Origin: an uncultured Burkholderiales bacterium
Lineage (GTDB): Bacteria; Pseudomonadota; Gammaproteobacteria; Burkholderiales; Burkholderiaceae_E
DNA: 8,440 nucleotides
NCBI GenBank assembly: GCA_903898725.1
Contig: CAIUGQ010000462.1
Location: forward strand, 1-8,440
Direction of reading: 5' to 3'
The position numbers and the translations under genes are program-made. Shown in pieces: positions 1 through 7,052 of this stretch (positions are counted from its first letter, which is position 1; the number at the start of each line of letters is the position of its first letter). The notes under the pieces were generated by a model. That model was not told where the DNA came from. It worked only from the letters and a program-made list of their open reading frames with translations, and did not search any database.

Positions 1-709
1 CGTTGGCCGACTGGTGCGTCGCCGGCGGATGCACGGTGTCGTTGATGTTCTCGATGTAGGTCTTCCAGTTCGCGCGGTAGACCGATCGGATCGGAGCCCC
101 CGCGACGCGCAGCCGTCCGACCGGCGAGCGGTCGGCGATCGCGTCGATGACCGCGCGCATCGGGCCCGCCCAGTCGTCGAAGGACGGCCCCTCGCCCTCG
201 AGCCGCGCGAACACGAAGCCGCGGTGCTCGGCGACACCGGCCGGCGTCGACAGCCCGCGCGCCGCATCGGAGGCGGCGAGCCCGGTGCCCTCGTAGCCGC
301 TGCGCAGCGGGATGGCGCGCACCGCGCCGTCGAGGTCGTAGGCCCACGCGTGATACGGACAGCGGAAGAAGCGGCCGACGTTCGTCGTCCCGTCGGACAC
401 CAGCTTCGCGCCCTTGTGCGCGCAGCGGTTCATCAGCACGCGCACCGCGCCCGAGTCGTCGCGCACCATCAGCAGCGGGCGGCCGGCGACGTCCAGGGTC
501 GTGCAGTCGCCGGCGGCCGGCACCTGGCTCTCGTGCCCGATGTAGACCCAGCTGCGTGCCCACAGCCGCTCGCGCTCCAGCTCGAACACGGCCGGGTCGA
601 TGTAGGCGTCGCGGTGGACCGCGTCGTCGCGGACCAGCGCACGCAGCGCGTCAGGGTCGTCGCGGTCGCGGGAACGCTCGGCGGACGGGGGGACCTGTAC
701 GGTCGTCAT
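1..709 (-). CDS. Rieske non-heme iron oxygenase, alpha (large) subunit, C-terminus cut off by window edge
   Basis: The first 236 residues are visible; the gene continues past the left edge. The N-terminal half is a Rieske [2Fe-2S] domain with ligands Cys96-x-His98 and Cys117-x2-His120. The 18-residue loop between the pairs is slightly long for the family. The catalytic domain begins near residue 180. Glu220-x3-Asp224-x2-His227-x4-His232 fits the mononuclear iron site: His227 and His232 as ligands, Asp224 as the residue that passes electrons between neighbouring subunits. Such enzymes add oxygen to aromatic rings or demethylate, using electrons from a separate reductase, none of which is visible. 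The start at 709 has GAGGAGG upstream and follows the V4R gene stop by 11 bp, so the two are probably co-transcribed. The substrate cannot be assigned, since the pocket-lining part is missing. Family call is firm; 'aromatic' is inferred. Confidence 0.93.
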   Translation of the reverse strand, partial: MTTVQVPPSAERSRDRDDPDALRALVRDDAVHRDAYIDPAVFELERERLWARSWVYIGHESQVPAAGDCTTLDVAGRPLLMVRDDSGAVRVLMNRCAHKGAKLVSDGTTNVGRFFRCPYHAWAYDLDGAVRAIPLRSGYEGTGLAASDAARGLSTPAGVAEHRGFVFARLEGEGPSFDDWAGPMRAVIDAIADRSPVGRLRVAGAPIRSVYRANWKTYIENINDTVHPPATHQSAN

Positions 710-712
710 GGT

Positions 713-724
713 CGTCCTCCTCAG
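713..724 (-). promoter_or_regulatory. Ribosome binding site of the Rieske oxygenase gene
   Basis: Reading the minus strand, a strong GAGGAGG purine run lies about 6 bases before the ATG at 709. It overlaps the TGA stop (723-721) of the V4R gene, which fits re-initiation or coupled translation of the two genes. Confidence 0.65.
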
Positions 725-1284
725 CAGGCGGCCCACCGCGCCTCGAACGCGCAGCGCGGCGCGCCGCAGGCGACGCAGGCCGTCTCGGTCACGTCGACGT
801 CGATGCCGACGGACACCGAGGCCACCGCGCGCAGCATCCCGGCGATCGGGGCGCAGACCGGCGCGTCGGCGGCCCCGTGGCCGGCGGCGAACGGGCTGCC
901 CTCGACGACGAGGCCGAGGCGCGCACGACCCGGCTCGAAGCGCCATGCCCCCCAGCCAAGGTCGGCGGCGGCGGCCACGGTGGTCGCGAGCAGCGCCGAC
1001 GGATCCTCGCCGACCTGACGGAAGTACGCGCGGATGCTGTCGACGCCGTTGTCGGCCACCGAATCGGCGAATGCGGCGAGCGCCTGCGCGCGGGCCTCGC
1101 TCGGCAGTCGCCTGAGCAGGCCCATCAGCACGTCCGGGCGCATCAGCAGGTAGCGGCGCGGCCCGTCGTGCACGGCGCCGTCCGGTGTCCAGCGCAGCCG
1201 CTGGCGCAGGCCGCCCGCGACGGCCGCGGGAACGGCTGGGGCGGGGACGCTCGCGGTCGGGTCGTCGCGGTTCGGTTCGTCCAT
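721..1284 (-). CDS. V4R (4-vinyl reductase / hydrocarbon-binding) domain protein
   Basis: A 187-residue protein that is essentially one V4R domain after a low-complexity Ala/Pro-rich start (about residues 1-30). The family is a small-molecule-binding fold that also forms the input domain of phenol and xylene sensors such as DmpR, MopR and XylR. Here it stands alone, with no AAA or DNA-binding part. Visible features are the RRYLLMRPDVL segment (43-53) and a Cys-rich end with Cys144, Cys170, Cys173 and Cys178. From memory, the zinc site of MopR uses Cys155, Cys181 and Cys189 plus a Glu; the spacings 26 and 8 are reproduced exactly by Cys144/170/178, and Glu128 could be the fourth ligand. It is the first gene of the minus-strand operon, 11 bp ahead of the Rieske oxygenase. 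It may be an accessory or ligand-binding partner of that enzyme. The start at 1284 is the longest reasonable one; its ribosome binding site is weak. Confidence 0.72.
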   Translation of the reverse strand: MDEPNRDDPTASVPAPAVPAAVAGGLRQRLRWTPDGAVHDGPRRYLLMRPDVLMGLLRRLPSEARAQALAAFADSVADNGVDSIRAYFRQVGEDPSALLATTVAAAADLGWGAWRFEPGRARLGLVVEGSPFAAGHGAADAPVCAPIAGMLRAVASVSVGIDVDVTETACVACGAPRCAFEARWAAC

Positions 1285-1349
1285 GGCGGAGCTCGCGGCG
1301 CGAGCGCGGTCGCGCGGGATCGGTGGAGGCCGGTTCGGGTCGATGTTAC

Positions 1350-1373
1350 TTGATGCCTCGATTATTGATGCCT
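1350..1373 (+). repeat. Perfect 9-bp direct repeat, candidate operator
   Basis: TTGATGCCT occurs at 1350-1358 and again at 1365-1373, a 15-bp period with six bases between copies. Both lie in the AT-rich island of the divergent gap. The first copy supplies a possible -35 hexamer and the second lies just before the possible -10, so a protein bound here would probably block or position polymerase. The cognate regulator is not in the window. Confidence 0.6.
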
Positions 1374-1378
1374 AAACT
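1350..1378 (+). promoter_or_regulatory. Candidate sigma-70-type promoter for the opine-dehydrogenase operon
   Basis: TTGATG (1350-1355) as -35 and TAAACT (1373-1378) as -10 each match the consensus at 4 of 6 positions, with the ideal 17-bp spacer. Transcription would start near 1385 and leave an untranslated leader of about 65 bases. The prediction is by eye, and the opposite strand could also use this island. Confidence 0.4.
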
Positions 1379-1451
1379 TTCCGTCACGCTGCGGCGCCCG
1401 CCGGTCCGACGTCCGGGGCCGGCCTCGTGCGCGGAACCGGGAGATCGAACG

Positions 1452-2528
1452 ATGCGCATCGCCGTGCTGGGCGGCGGTCACGGCAGCTACGCCGCGGCCG
1501 CGGACCTGTCGGACCAGGGTCATGAGGTCCGGCTGTGGCGGCGCGACGCCGCCGCGCTCGAGCCGGTGCGCGCCGCGGGATCGATCGGGCTGATCGATCA
1601 CGCCGGCCGGCGGCGCGTGCCGATCGCGCTCGCCACCGCCGACATCGGCGAGGCGGTGCGAGGGACCGAGCTGCTGCTGATGCCCTCCCCCGCGATCGCC
1701 CAGGACGACATCGCCGACGCCGTCGCGCCGCACCTGTCCGACGGTCAGGTCGCCTTCCTGCCGCCCGGCACCTTCGGCAGCGTCACGATGGCGCGGCGCG
1801 TGCGCGCCGCGGGCTCGCGGGCCGACGTGCTGTGGGCCGAGACCGGCACGCTGCCCTACCTCGCGCGCAAGCGCGCCGCCGACGAGGTCGCGATCACGAT
1901 CCGCGCGGTGCGCCTGCCGACCGGCGTCTACCCGGCCCGCCGCGCCGACGAGGCGATCGCGCTGATCCGCCGCGCCTATCCGTCGGTGATGCCCTGCGGC
2001 GACGCGCTGTCGGGCGCGCTGATGAACGCCGGCCCGATCATCCATCCGCCGCTGATCCTGATGAACGCGGCGCCGCTCGAGTTCAACGAGCGCTACGACA
2101 TCCACCTCGAGGGCACGCAGCCCTCGGTGCGCGCGGTGACCGACGTGCTGGACCTCGAACGCATCGCGGTGCGAGAGGCGCTCGGCTGGGGCGCGCCGCA
2201 CTTCCCGCTGCGCGACCACTACACCTCGGACCGCTGGATGTACGGCGACGCGCACAAGCGGCTGACCGACTCGGGCGACTGGCGCGAGCACATCGACCTG
2301 CATGCGCACCGCTACATGACCGAGGACACGGTGCTGGGGCTGGCGTTCCTCGCGTCCTGCGCACGGCTGGCCGGCGTCGAGGCACCGGTGGCCGACGGGC
2401 TGCTCGCCGTCGCCGGCGCGATCCTCGGGCGCGACCTGCGGCACGGGCCGCGCACCCTCGAGTCGCTCGGGCTGGCGGGGCTCACCGCCGCGCAGCTGCG
2501 CGAGCAGCTGCACGAGGGCACGGCATGA
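1452..2528 (+). CDS. NAD(P)-dependent opine/nopaline dehydrogenase family protein
   Basis: A 358-residue enzyme, the usual length for the family. The N-terminal Rossmann domain shows GGGHGSYAAA (residues 7-16), and the second strand ends in Trp29-Arg30-Arg31, which may favour NADP. The C-terminal opine-dehydrogenase domain carries NAGPIIHPP with His198, and EDTVLG with Asp292. From memory, N-(1-D-carboxylethyl)-L-norvaline dehydrogenase uses a His202/Asp297 dyad, so position and spacing agree. Opine dehydrogenases couple an amino acid to a 2-oxo acid by reductive amination, or run in reverse to break opines down; many bacterial relatives have unknown substrates. The start at 1452 has GGGAG eight bases upstream and sits right before the Rossmann strand; the open frame upstream is not protein-like. 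Its stop overlaps the next start (ATGA), so the products are probably needed together. Confidence 0.87.
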   Translation: MRIAVLGGGHGSYAAAADLSDQGHEVRLWRRDAAALEPVRAAGSIGLIDHAGRRRVPIALATADIGEAVRGTELLLMPSPAIAQDDIADAVAPHLSDGQVAFLPPGTFGSVTMARRVRAAGSRADVLWAETGTLPYLARKRAADEVAITIRAVRLPTGVYPARRADEAIALIRRAYPSVMPCGDALSGALMNAGPIIHPPLILMNAAPLEFNERYDIHLEGTQPSVRAVTDVLDLERIAVREALGWGAPHFPLRDHYTSDRWMYGDAHKRLTDSGDWREHIDLHAHRYMTEDTVLGLAFLASCARLAGVEAPVADGLLAVAGAILGRDLRHGPRTLESLGLAGLTAAQLREQLHEGTA

Positions 2529-3565
2529 GCGGGCCCACGCCCGGCGCCCCGGTGTCGGCGGCCGACGCTGCCGACCGCGACGCCGCCCTCCCCCGCGCCC
2601 GCATCGCGGCCGCCGGTGCTGGCCGCATGGGCCGCGGCATCGCGATCGCCTTCGCCTGGGGCGGCCACGAGGTCGACCTGATCGACCTCAAGCCGCGCGC
2701 AGCCGATGCGTCCGCACGCCTGGCGGCCGACGCGCACCAGGAGATCGCCTCGAGCCTGGCGATGCTCGCCGAACTCGACGCGCTGCCCGCCGATGCGGTC
2801 GGGCGCGTGCTCGGGCGCATCCGCTTCGTGCCCGAGTCGGACGCGCGTGGCGCGCTGGCCGCCGCGGACATCGTCTTCGAGGCGGTGCCCGAGACGCTGG
2901 AGGCGAAGCGCGAGGCCTTCGCGCGGCTGTCGGCCGATTGCCGACCCGACGCCCTGCTCGCCTCCACCACCTCGACGATCCTGGTCACCGACCTCGTGCC
3001 GATGGTCACGCACCCGGGGCGGCTGCTGAACGCGCACTGGCTGAACCCGGCCTACGTGATCCCGCTGGTGGAGCTGTCCGTCCACGAGGGCACCGACCCC
3101 GAGGTTGTCGCGCGGCTGCGCGCGCTGCTCGAGGACATCGGCAAGGTGCCGGTGGTCTGCGGGCCGGCGCCCGGCTACATCGTGCCGCGGCTGCAGGCGC
3201 TGATCATGAACGAGGCCGCGCGGATGATCGAGGAAGGCGTCGCCACCGCCGAGGAGATCGATCGCGCGACGCGCTACGGCCTCGGGCTGCGCTTCGCCGC
3301 GATCGGCGTCGTCGAGTTCATCGACTTCGGCGGCAACGACATCCTGTACCACGCGAGCCGCTACCTGTCGCAGACGCTGAGCCGCGAGCGCTACACCGCC
3401 CCCGACATCGTCGACCGGATGATGCACGAGGGCCGCAACGGCCTGCGCAGCGGCGCCGGCTTCCACGACTATGCGGGCCGCGATCTCGCCGCGTACCGCA
3501 AGGACGTCCTTTCACGTACGCTCGCGATGCTTCGCCACGCGGGCCTGCAGCGCCCGCCGCGTTGA
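2525..3565 (+). CDS. 3-hydroxyacyl-CoA dehydrogenase family protein (3-hydroxybutyryl-CoA / carnitine dehydrogenase-like)
   Basis: A 346-residue NAD-dependent dehydrogenase. After a low-complexity start (1-24), the Rossmann motif GAGRMGRGIA (31-40) is canonical and Asp54 ends the second strand, favouring NAD. Of the family's Ser-His-Glu-Asn active site, Ser150 (in STTSTI), His171 (HWLNP) and Glu183 (PLVEL) are present, but the Asn expected 50 residues after the His is Pro221, in PGYIVPRL. The C-terminal helical domain follows from about 215. Canonical members oxidise L-3-hydroxyacyl-CoA to 3-ketoacyl-CoA; the changed residue and HWLNPAY segment suggest a different 3-hydroxy acid, perhaps not CoA-bound, as in L-carnitine dehydrogenase. 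The start overlaps the upstream stop and has GAGGG six bases before it. A downstream GTG near 2552 is a possible but less likely start. Confidence 0.88.
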   Translation: MSGPTPGAPVSAADAADRDAALPRARIAAAGAGRMGRGIAIAFAWGGHEVDLIDLKPRAADASARLAADAHQEIASSLAMLAELDALPADAVGRVLGRIRFVPESDARGALAAADIVFEAVPETLEAKREAFARLSADCRPDALLASTTSTILVTDLVPMVTHPGRLLNAHWLNPAYVIPLVELSVHEGTDPEVVARLRALLEDIGKVPVVCGPAPGYIVPRLQALIMNEAARMIEEGVATAEEIDRATRYGLGLRFAAIGVVEFIDFGGNDILYHASRYLSQTLSRERYTAPDIVDRMMHEGRNGLRSGAGFHDYAGRDLAAYRKDVLSRTLAMLRHAGLQRPPR

Positions 3566-3605
3566 GCGCCGGCCCCGCATCCCTTCCCACCCTGGAGACC
3601 CCCGA

Positions 3606-4595
3606 ATGACCCGCACGCACCGACCGTTCCGGACCCTGGCCGCCCGCGCGGCGCTGGGCCTCGCGCTGCTCGCGCCCGCCACCGCCGTGCTCGCCCAGGA
3701 GATCACGCTGCGCGCCGTCAGCGGCTTCCAGGAAGGCACCTACTTCAACCGGATGTTCGACCGCTGGGTCCAGAAGGTGAACGCCGAGGGCAAGGGCCTG
3801 GTGCAGATCAACTTCATCGGCGGCCCGAAGGCGATCCCGACCTTCGAGCAGGGCAATGCGCTGCGCAATGGCGTGGTCGACCTCGCCAACACCACGACCT
3901 CGTTCACCGCGACCATCATCCCCGAGGGCCTCGCGCTGAACTACACCGAGCAGTCGATGGCCGAGCTGCGCAAGAACGGCACGATGGACTACCTGAACTC
4001 GGTGTTCCTCGAGAAGGGCCTGTACTACTACGCCCGCAGCGGCGAGGGCCTGCAGTACTACGTGTACTCGAACAAGCGGATCGACAAGCCGGACCTCTCG
4101 GGCTTCAAGCTGCGGATCGCGCCGATCTACCGCGACTTCTTCAGCAAGCAGGGCGCGAGCGTCGTGCAGATGGCGCCGGGCGAGGTCTACACCGGCCTCG
4201 AGCGCGGCGTGGTGGACGGCTACGGCTGGCCGCTGCTGGGCATCTTCGACCTGGGCTGGCACGAGAAGACGAAGTTCCGCCTCGAGCCCGGCTTCTACAC
4301 GGTGGAGCTCGGCATCCAGTTCGGCGCGAACGCGTGGAAGAAGCTCAACGCCGAGCAGCGCGCCTACCTCGAGAAGCAGGGCGCATGGCTCGAGGCGCAG
4401 CTCCTCGAGCAGTCGAAGCAGGACTCGGCCGCCGAGATCAAGAAGCAGACCGATGCGGGCATCACGGTGGTGAAGCTGTCGGACGCCGATGCGAAGGCCT
4501 TCCTCAAGAGCGCCTACGACTCGGCCTGGGACGGCGTCGTGAAGGCCAGCCCCACCCACGGGCCGAAGCTGCGCTCGCTGATGGCGCCGAAGTGA
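3606..4595 (+). CDS. TRAP transporter solute-binding protein, DctP family (copy 1)
   Basis: A 329-residue exported protein. A twin-Arg-free signal peptide with a hydrophobic core (15-29) ends in AVLA, so cleavage after Ala30 leaves 299 residues. Family hallmarks are the Arg in KLRIAP (Arg170), which normally pairs with the carboxylate of the ligand, and the block EVYTGLERGVVDGYGWP that follows. DctP proteins capture small organic anions in the periplasm and hand them to a DctQ/DctM membrane pair driven by the sodium gradient. No membrane subunit adjoins this copy. GGAG eight bases upstream supports the start, and the 40-bp gap after the dehydrogenase suggests it is the last gene of that operon. 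It is a close paralogue of the protein at 7097. The ligand is unknown; a carboxylic acid handled by the neighbouring dehydrogenases is a reasonable guess. Confidence 0.92.
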   Translation: MTRTHRPFRTLAARAALGLALLAPATAVLAQEITLRAVSGFQEGTYFNRMFDRWVQKVNAEGKGLVQINFIGGPKAIPTFEQGNALRNGVVDLANTTTSFTATIIPEGLALNYTEQSMAELRKNGTMDYLNSVFLEKGLYYYARSGEGLQYYVYSNKRIDKPDLSGFKLRIAPIYRDFFSKQGASVVQMAPGEVYTGLERGVVDGYGWPLLGIFDLGWHEKTKFRLEPGFYTVELGIQFGANAWKKLNAEQRAYLEKQGAWLEAQLLEQSKQDSAAEIKKQTDAGITVVKLSDADAKAFLKSAYDSAWDGVVKASPTHGPKLRSLMAPK

Positions 4596-4600
4596 TCGGC
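4586..4600. other. Small inverted repeat spanning the stop of TRAP binding protein copy 1
   Basis: GCCGA (4586-4590) and TCGGC (4596-4600) can pair around a five-base loop that contains the TGA stop. There is no T-run after it on either strand, so it is not a standard terminator. It is the only symmetrical element seen where the two operons converge. Confidence 0.25.
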
Positions 4601-5373
4601 TAGCGCATCCCTCGGCCGCCGTCGACGTCGACCACCTGCCCGGTCACGTAGCCGGCGGCGGCCGAGGCCAGCCACAGCACCGTCTGCGCCACCTCGTCGG
4701 CCCGCCCCGCGCGGCCGACAGGGACCGTGGCCAGCAGCGCCGCACGGCGTGCCTCGTCCACCGCGGCCCATTGCGGCCCGTCGATCGCCGACGGCGCCAC
4801 CGCGTTGACCGTCACCCCGTGCGGCGCGAGTTCCAGCGCGAAGCCGCGCGTGACCGCGCCGATGCCGGCCTTCGATGCCGCGTACGCGATGCCGCTCGCC
4901 CGGCTCGTATGCTGCCCCGCGTACGACGACAGGTTCACGATCCGCCCGCCGCCCGCCTCGCGCAGGTACGTGCCCGCGATCCGGCAGCCGATGAAGGTGC
5001 CGCGCAGGTTCACCGCCATCACCGCGTCCCAGTCCTCGAGCGAGGTGGTCCAGGGCGAGACGGGACCCATGATCGCGGCGTTGTTCACCAGTGCGTCGAT
5101 GCGGCCGAAGCGGCGCAGCGCGGCGTCGAAGACCGCGGCGAAGGCGGCCTCGTCGCGGACGTCGAGGCGCCATGCGACGGCATGCGTGCCGCCCGGATCG
5201 AGCCGCGCGGCGGTGGCCGCGACCGATGCATCGGCGTCGACCAGCGCGACCGACGCGCCGTCGGCGAGGAAGGCTGCGGCGATCGCCTCGCCCAAGCCGC
5301 GGGCCGCGCCGGTGACGAAGGCGACTCGGCCCGCGCCGGCGCCCGGCATGGCGACGCGGCCGTCCGCGCTCAT
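4600..5373 (-). CDS. SDR family NAD(P)-dependent oxidoreductase
   Basis: A 257-residue classical short-chain dehydrogenase. It has the cofactor motif TGAARGLG (21-28), Asp46 at the end of the second strand (favours NAD), NNAA (97-100), and an active site of Asn122, Ser149 or Ser150, Tyr164 and Lys168 in the YAASK signature. The end has the usual YVTGQVVDVDGG segment. Members interconvert alcohols and ketones on many substrates. Its ATG overlaps the stop of the acyl-CoA ligase gene as ATGA, so it is translated with it and may act on the same acid or its CoA ester. The stop lies 4 bp from the stop of the oppositely directed TRAP binding protein. A second in-frame ATG at codon 9 is possible, but coupling supports the first. 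The substrate is not readable. Confidence 0.92.
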   Translation of the reverse strand: MSADGRVAMPGAGAGRVAFVTGAARGLGEAIAAAFLADGASVALVDADASVAATAARLDPGGTHAVAWRLDVRDEAAFAAVFDAALRRFGRIDALVNNAAIMGPVSPWTTSLEDWDAVMAVNLRGTFIGCRIAGTYLREAGGGRIVNLSSYAGQHTSRASGIAYAASKAGIGAVTRGFALELAPHGVTVNAVAPSAIDGPQWAAVDEARRAALLATVPVGRAGRADEVAQTVLWLASAAAGYVTGQVVDVDGGRGMR

Positions 5374-6992
5374 CGCCGCCGCGCGACCACCACGCCCGCC
5401 GCCTCGCGGTCCCAGGTCGCCGGCCCGACGCCGCGCTCGCGCAGCACCACCTTGCGGACCTTGCCGTTCTCGGTGCGCGGCAGGTCCTCGAGCAGGTCGA
5501 CATAGCGCGGCACCGCGAAGTGCGGCAGGCGGGTCTCGCAGAAGCGGATCAGTTCGACCGGGTCGATGCGCGCCCCCGCATCGGGCACGATCGCGACCAT
5601 CACCTCGTCCTCGGCGAGCTCGGAGCGCACCGGGAAGGCCGCGACCGCGGCGACCGCGGGATGCGACAGCAGCACCTGCTCGACCTCGTGCGAGGAGATG
5701 TTCTCGCCGCGGCGACGGATCGCGTCCTTCAGACGGTCGACGAAGCGAAAGCGCCCCTCGGCGTCGCGCACCACGCGGTCGCCGGTGTGGAACCACAGGT
5801 TGCGCCAGGCCTCGACGGTCTGCTGCGGCATGCCCCAGTAGCCGGTGGCGAAGGCGAAGGGCGCGTCGGCGCGCAGCAGCAGCTCGCCCGCCTCGCCGGC
5901 CGGCAGCTCGGCATCGTTCGAGTCGGCGACGCGGGCCGAGAACCCGGGCTGCAGACGGCCCATCGTGCCCTCGGCACCGTCGCCCGGCCGCGCCGCGATC
6001 ACGAAGTTGGTCTCGGTCGAGCCGTAGCCCTCGAGCAGCACGACGCCGGTGCGTTCGCGAAAGCGCTCGTGCAGCACCGGCGGCACGCCCGGGGCGAGCG
6101 CGATCCGCAGCCGGTGCCCGCGCTCGTCGGCGGCGGCAGCGCGCGCGAGCAGCATCGGCACCATCGCGCCGAGCAGATAGCCGACGGTCGCGCCGTGGCG
6201 CGCCATCGTCGGCCAGAAGCCCGACACCGAGAAGCGCGTCTCGACCACCTGTCGCGCGCCGCTCGCGAGCGCCTGGAAGAAGCCGTTGAGCGCGTTGACG
6301 TGGAACAGCGGCAGCGTCGTGCACAGCACGTCGTCGCGGGTCACGCCGAGCAGTCGCGCGGTGTGCTCGCCCCAGGCGATGAGCTGCGCATGCGGACAGC
6401 ACACGCCCTTGGAGGGGCCGGTGGTGCCCGAGGTGTAGAGGATCGCGACGGTGTCGCCAGGGGCGAGCGAAGCCGGCATGACGGGCGACGCGGGCGCGGG
6501 CATGGCGACCGTGCGCGCGGCCCAGTGTGCGCCGGCCGAGGAGAATCCGGGCGATGCGTCGGGCGCCTCGTGCGGCGACGGCGCCGCGCCATCGAGCACC
6601 CACACCCGCTCGAGCGCGACCGCGGCCGGGTCGACGTGCGCGAGCTCGGCGAGCAGCGCGCGCTCCACGCACAGCAGCCGCGCCCCCGAGTTCGCGAGGT
6701 AGTACTGCAGCTGCGGGCCGCGACAGGCAACGTTGATCGGCACGGCGATCGCACCGAGCCAGGCGCTGCCGAGGAACACGCGCATGAACTCGGGGCGGTT
6801 GCCGCTGAAGAGCGCCACGCGATCGCCGCGCGCGATGCCTGCAGCGGCGAGCGCACCGGCGTGGGCGGCAGCCAGCGACGCGGCCTCGCCGACACTCCAG
6901 GCCTCGTCGCCGCAGCGGAACAGCGGGCGGTCCGGATCGTTGGCGGCCCGATCGGCGAGCAGCCCCGGGACGGTGCGCGGATGCGGTGGCAT
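5370..6992 (-). CDS. ATP-dependent acyl-CoA ligase (AMP-forming), CaiC-like
   Basis: A 540-residue member of the adenylate-forming superfamily, full length. Core motifs are in order: phosphate loop YTSGTTGPSKG (186-196), GYGSTE ending in Glu327, HTGD with Asp405, the hinge region DRLKDAIRRRGENIS, and near the end NGKVRK with Lys511, the lysine that drives adenylation. It activates a carboxylic acid to acyl-AMP and then to the CoA ester. The RRGENISSHEVE hinge recalls crotonobetaine/carnitine-CoA ligase (CaiC) and other short acid ligases, but this does not fix the substrate. It is first in a two-gene minus-strand operon with the SDR gene and is transcribed away from TRAP binding protein copy 2, sharing a control region with it. 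The start at 6992 gives a normal N-terminus; only a weak GAG lies upstream, so the ribosome site is poor. Confidence 0.93.
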   Translation of the reverse strand: MPPHPRTVPGLLADRAANDPDRPLFRCGDEAWSVGEAASLAAAHAGALAAAGIARGDRVALFSGNRPEFMRVFLGSAWLGAIAVPINVACRGPQLQYYLANSGARLLCVERALLAELAHVDPAAVALERVWVLDGAAPSPHEAPDASPGFSSAGAHWAARTVAMPAPASPVMPASLAPGDTVAILYTSGTTGPSKGVCCPHAQLIAWGEHTARLLGVTRDDVLCTTLPLFHVNALNGFFQALASGARQVVETRFSVSGFWPTMARHGATVGYLLGAMVPMLLARAAAADERGHRLRIALAPGVPPVLHERFRERTGVVLLEGYGSTETNFVIAARPGDGAEGTMGRLQPGFSARVADSNDAELPAGEAGELLLRADAPFAFATGYWGMPQQTVEAWRNLWFHTGDRVVRDAEGRFRFVDRLKDAIRRRGENISSHEVEQVLLSHPAVAAVAAFPVRSELAEDEVMVAIVPDAGARIDPVELIRFCETRLPHFAVPRYVDLLEDLPRTENGKVRKVVLRERGVGPATWDREAAGVVVARRR

Positions 6993-7029
6993 GGCGATTG
7001 CTCGATGGACGATGCGGCGGACACCGCGC

Positions 7030-7052
7030 TCAAGCGGTTGCTTGACGCTTGA
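7030..7052. repeat. Nested inverted repeats, candidate operator
   Basis: TCAAGC (7030-7035) pairs with GCTTGA (7040-7045) around GGTT, giving a 16-bp imperfect palindrome. The same left arm, extended to TCAAGCG (7030-7036), also pairs with CGCTTGA (7046-7052) around nine bases. GCTTGA is thus present twice in tandem, seven bases apart. A dimeric repressor of the TetR or GntR kind is one possibility; no regulator gene is in the window. Confidence 0.55.

Larger units (their letters stand above)
1285..1451. promoter_or_regulatory. Divergent control region between the V4R/Rieske and opine-dehydrogenase operons
   Basis: This 167-bp gap separates two operons transcribed outward. Most of it is as GC-rich as the genes, but about 1341-1380 is a distinct AT-rich island, as expected for promoter DNA. 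That island holds the direct repeat and candidate promoter listed separately. No small gene with a convincing start and ribosome binding site was seen here. Confidence 0.7.

Noticed and set aside
14..1353. Long plus-strand open frames across the Rieske and V4R genes
   Set aside because: They are Arg/Ala/His-rich translations opposite clear domain-bearing minus-strand genes; GC-rich DNA keeps such shadow frames open.
1185..1451. N-terminal extension of the opine dehydrogenase back to 1185
   Set aside because: The extra residues are Arg/Gly-rich, overlap the V4R gene and lie before the Rossmann strand; the ATG at 1452 has a good ribosome site and gives the family length.
3318..4559. Similar antisense frames opposite both TRAP genes, seeming like a second paralogous pair
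   Set aside because: Their resemblance follows from the similarity of the sense genes; no ribosome site or domain supports them.
4586..4600. Bidirectional intrinsic terminator between the convergent operons
   Set aside because: The stem has only five pairs and lacks a T-run on both strands.
5374..6672. Upstream extension of the SDR frame to 6672, suggesting a fusion protein
   Set aside because: The extension is a shadow of the acyl-CoA ligase in another frame; the ATGA overlap at 5370-5373 gives a normal SDR start.
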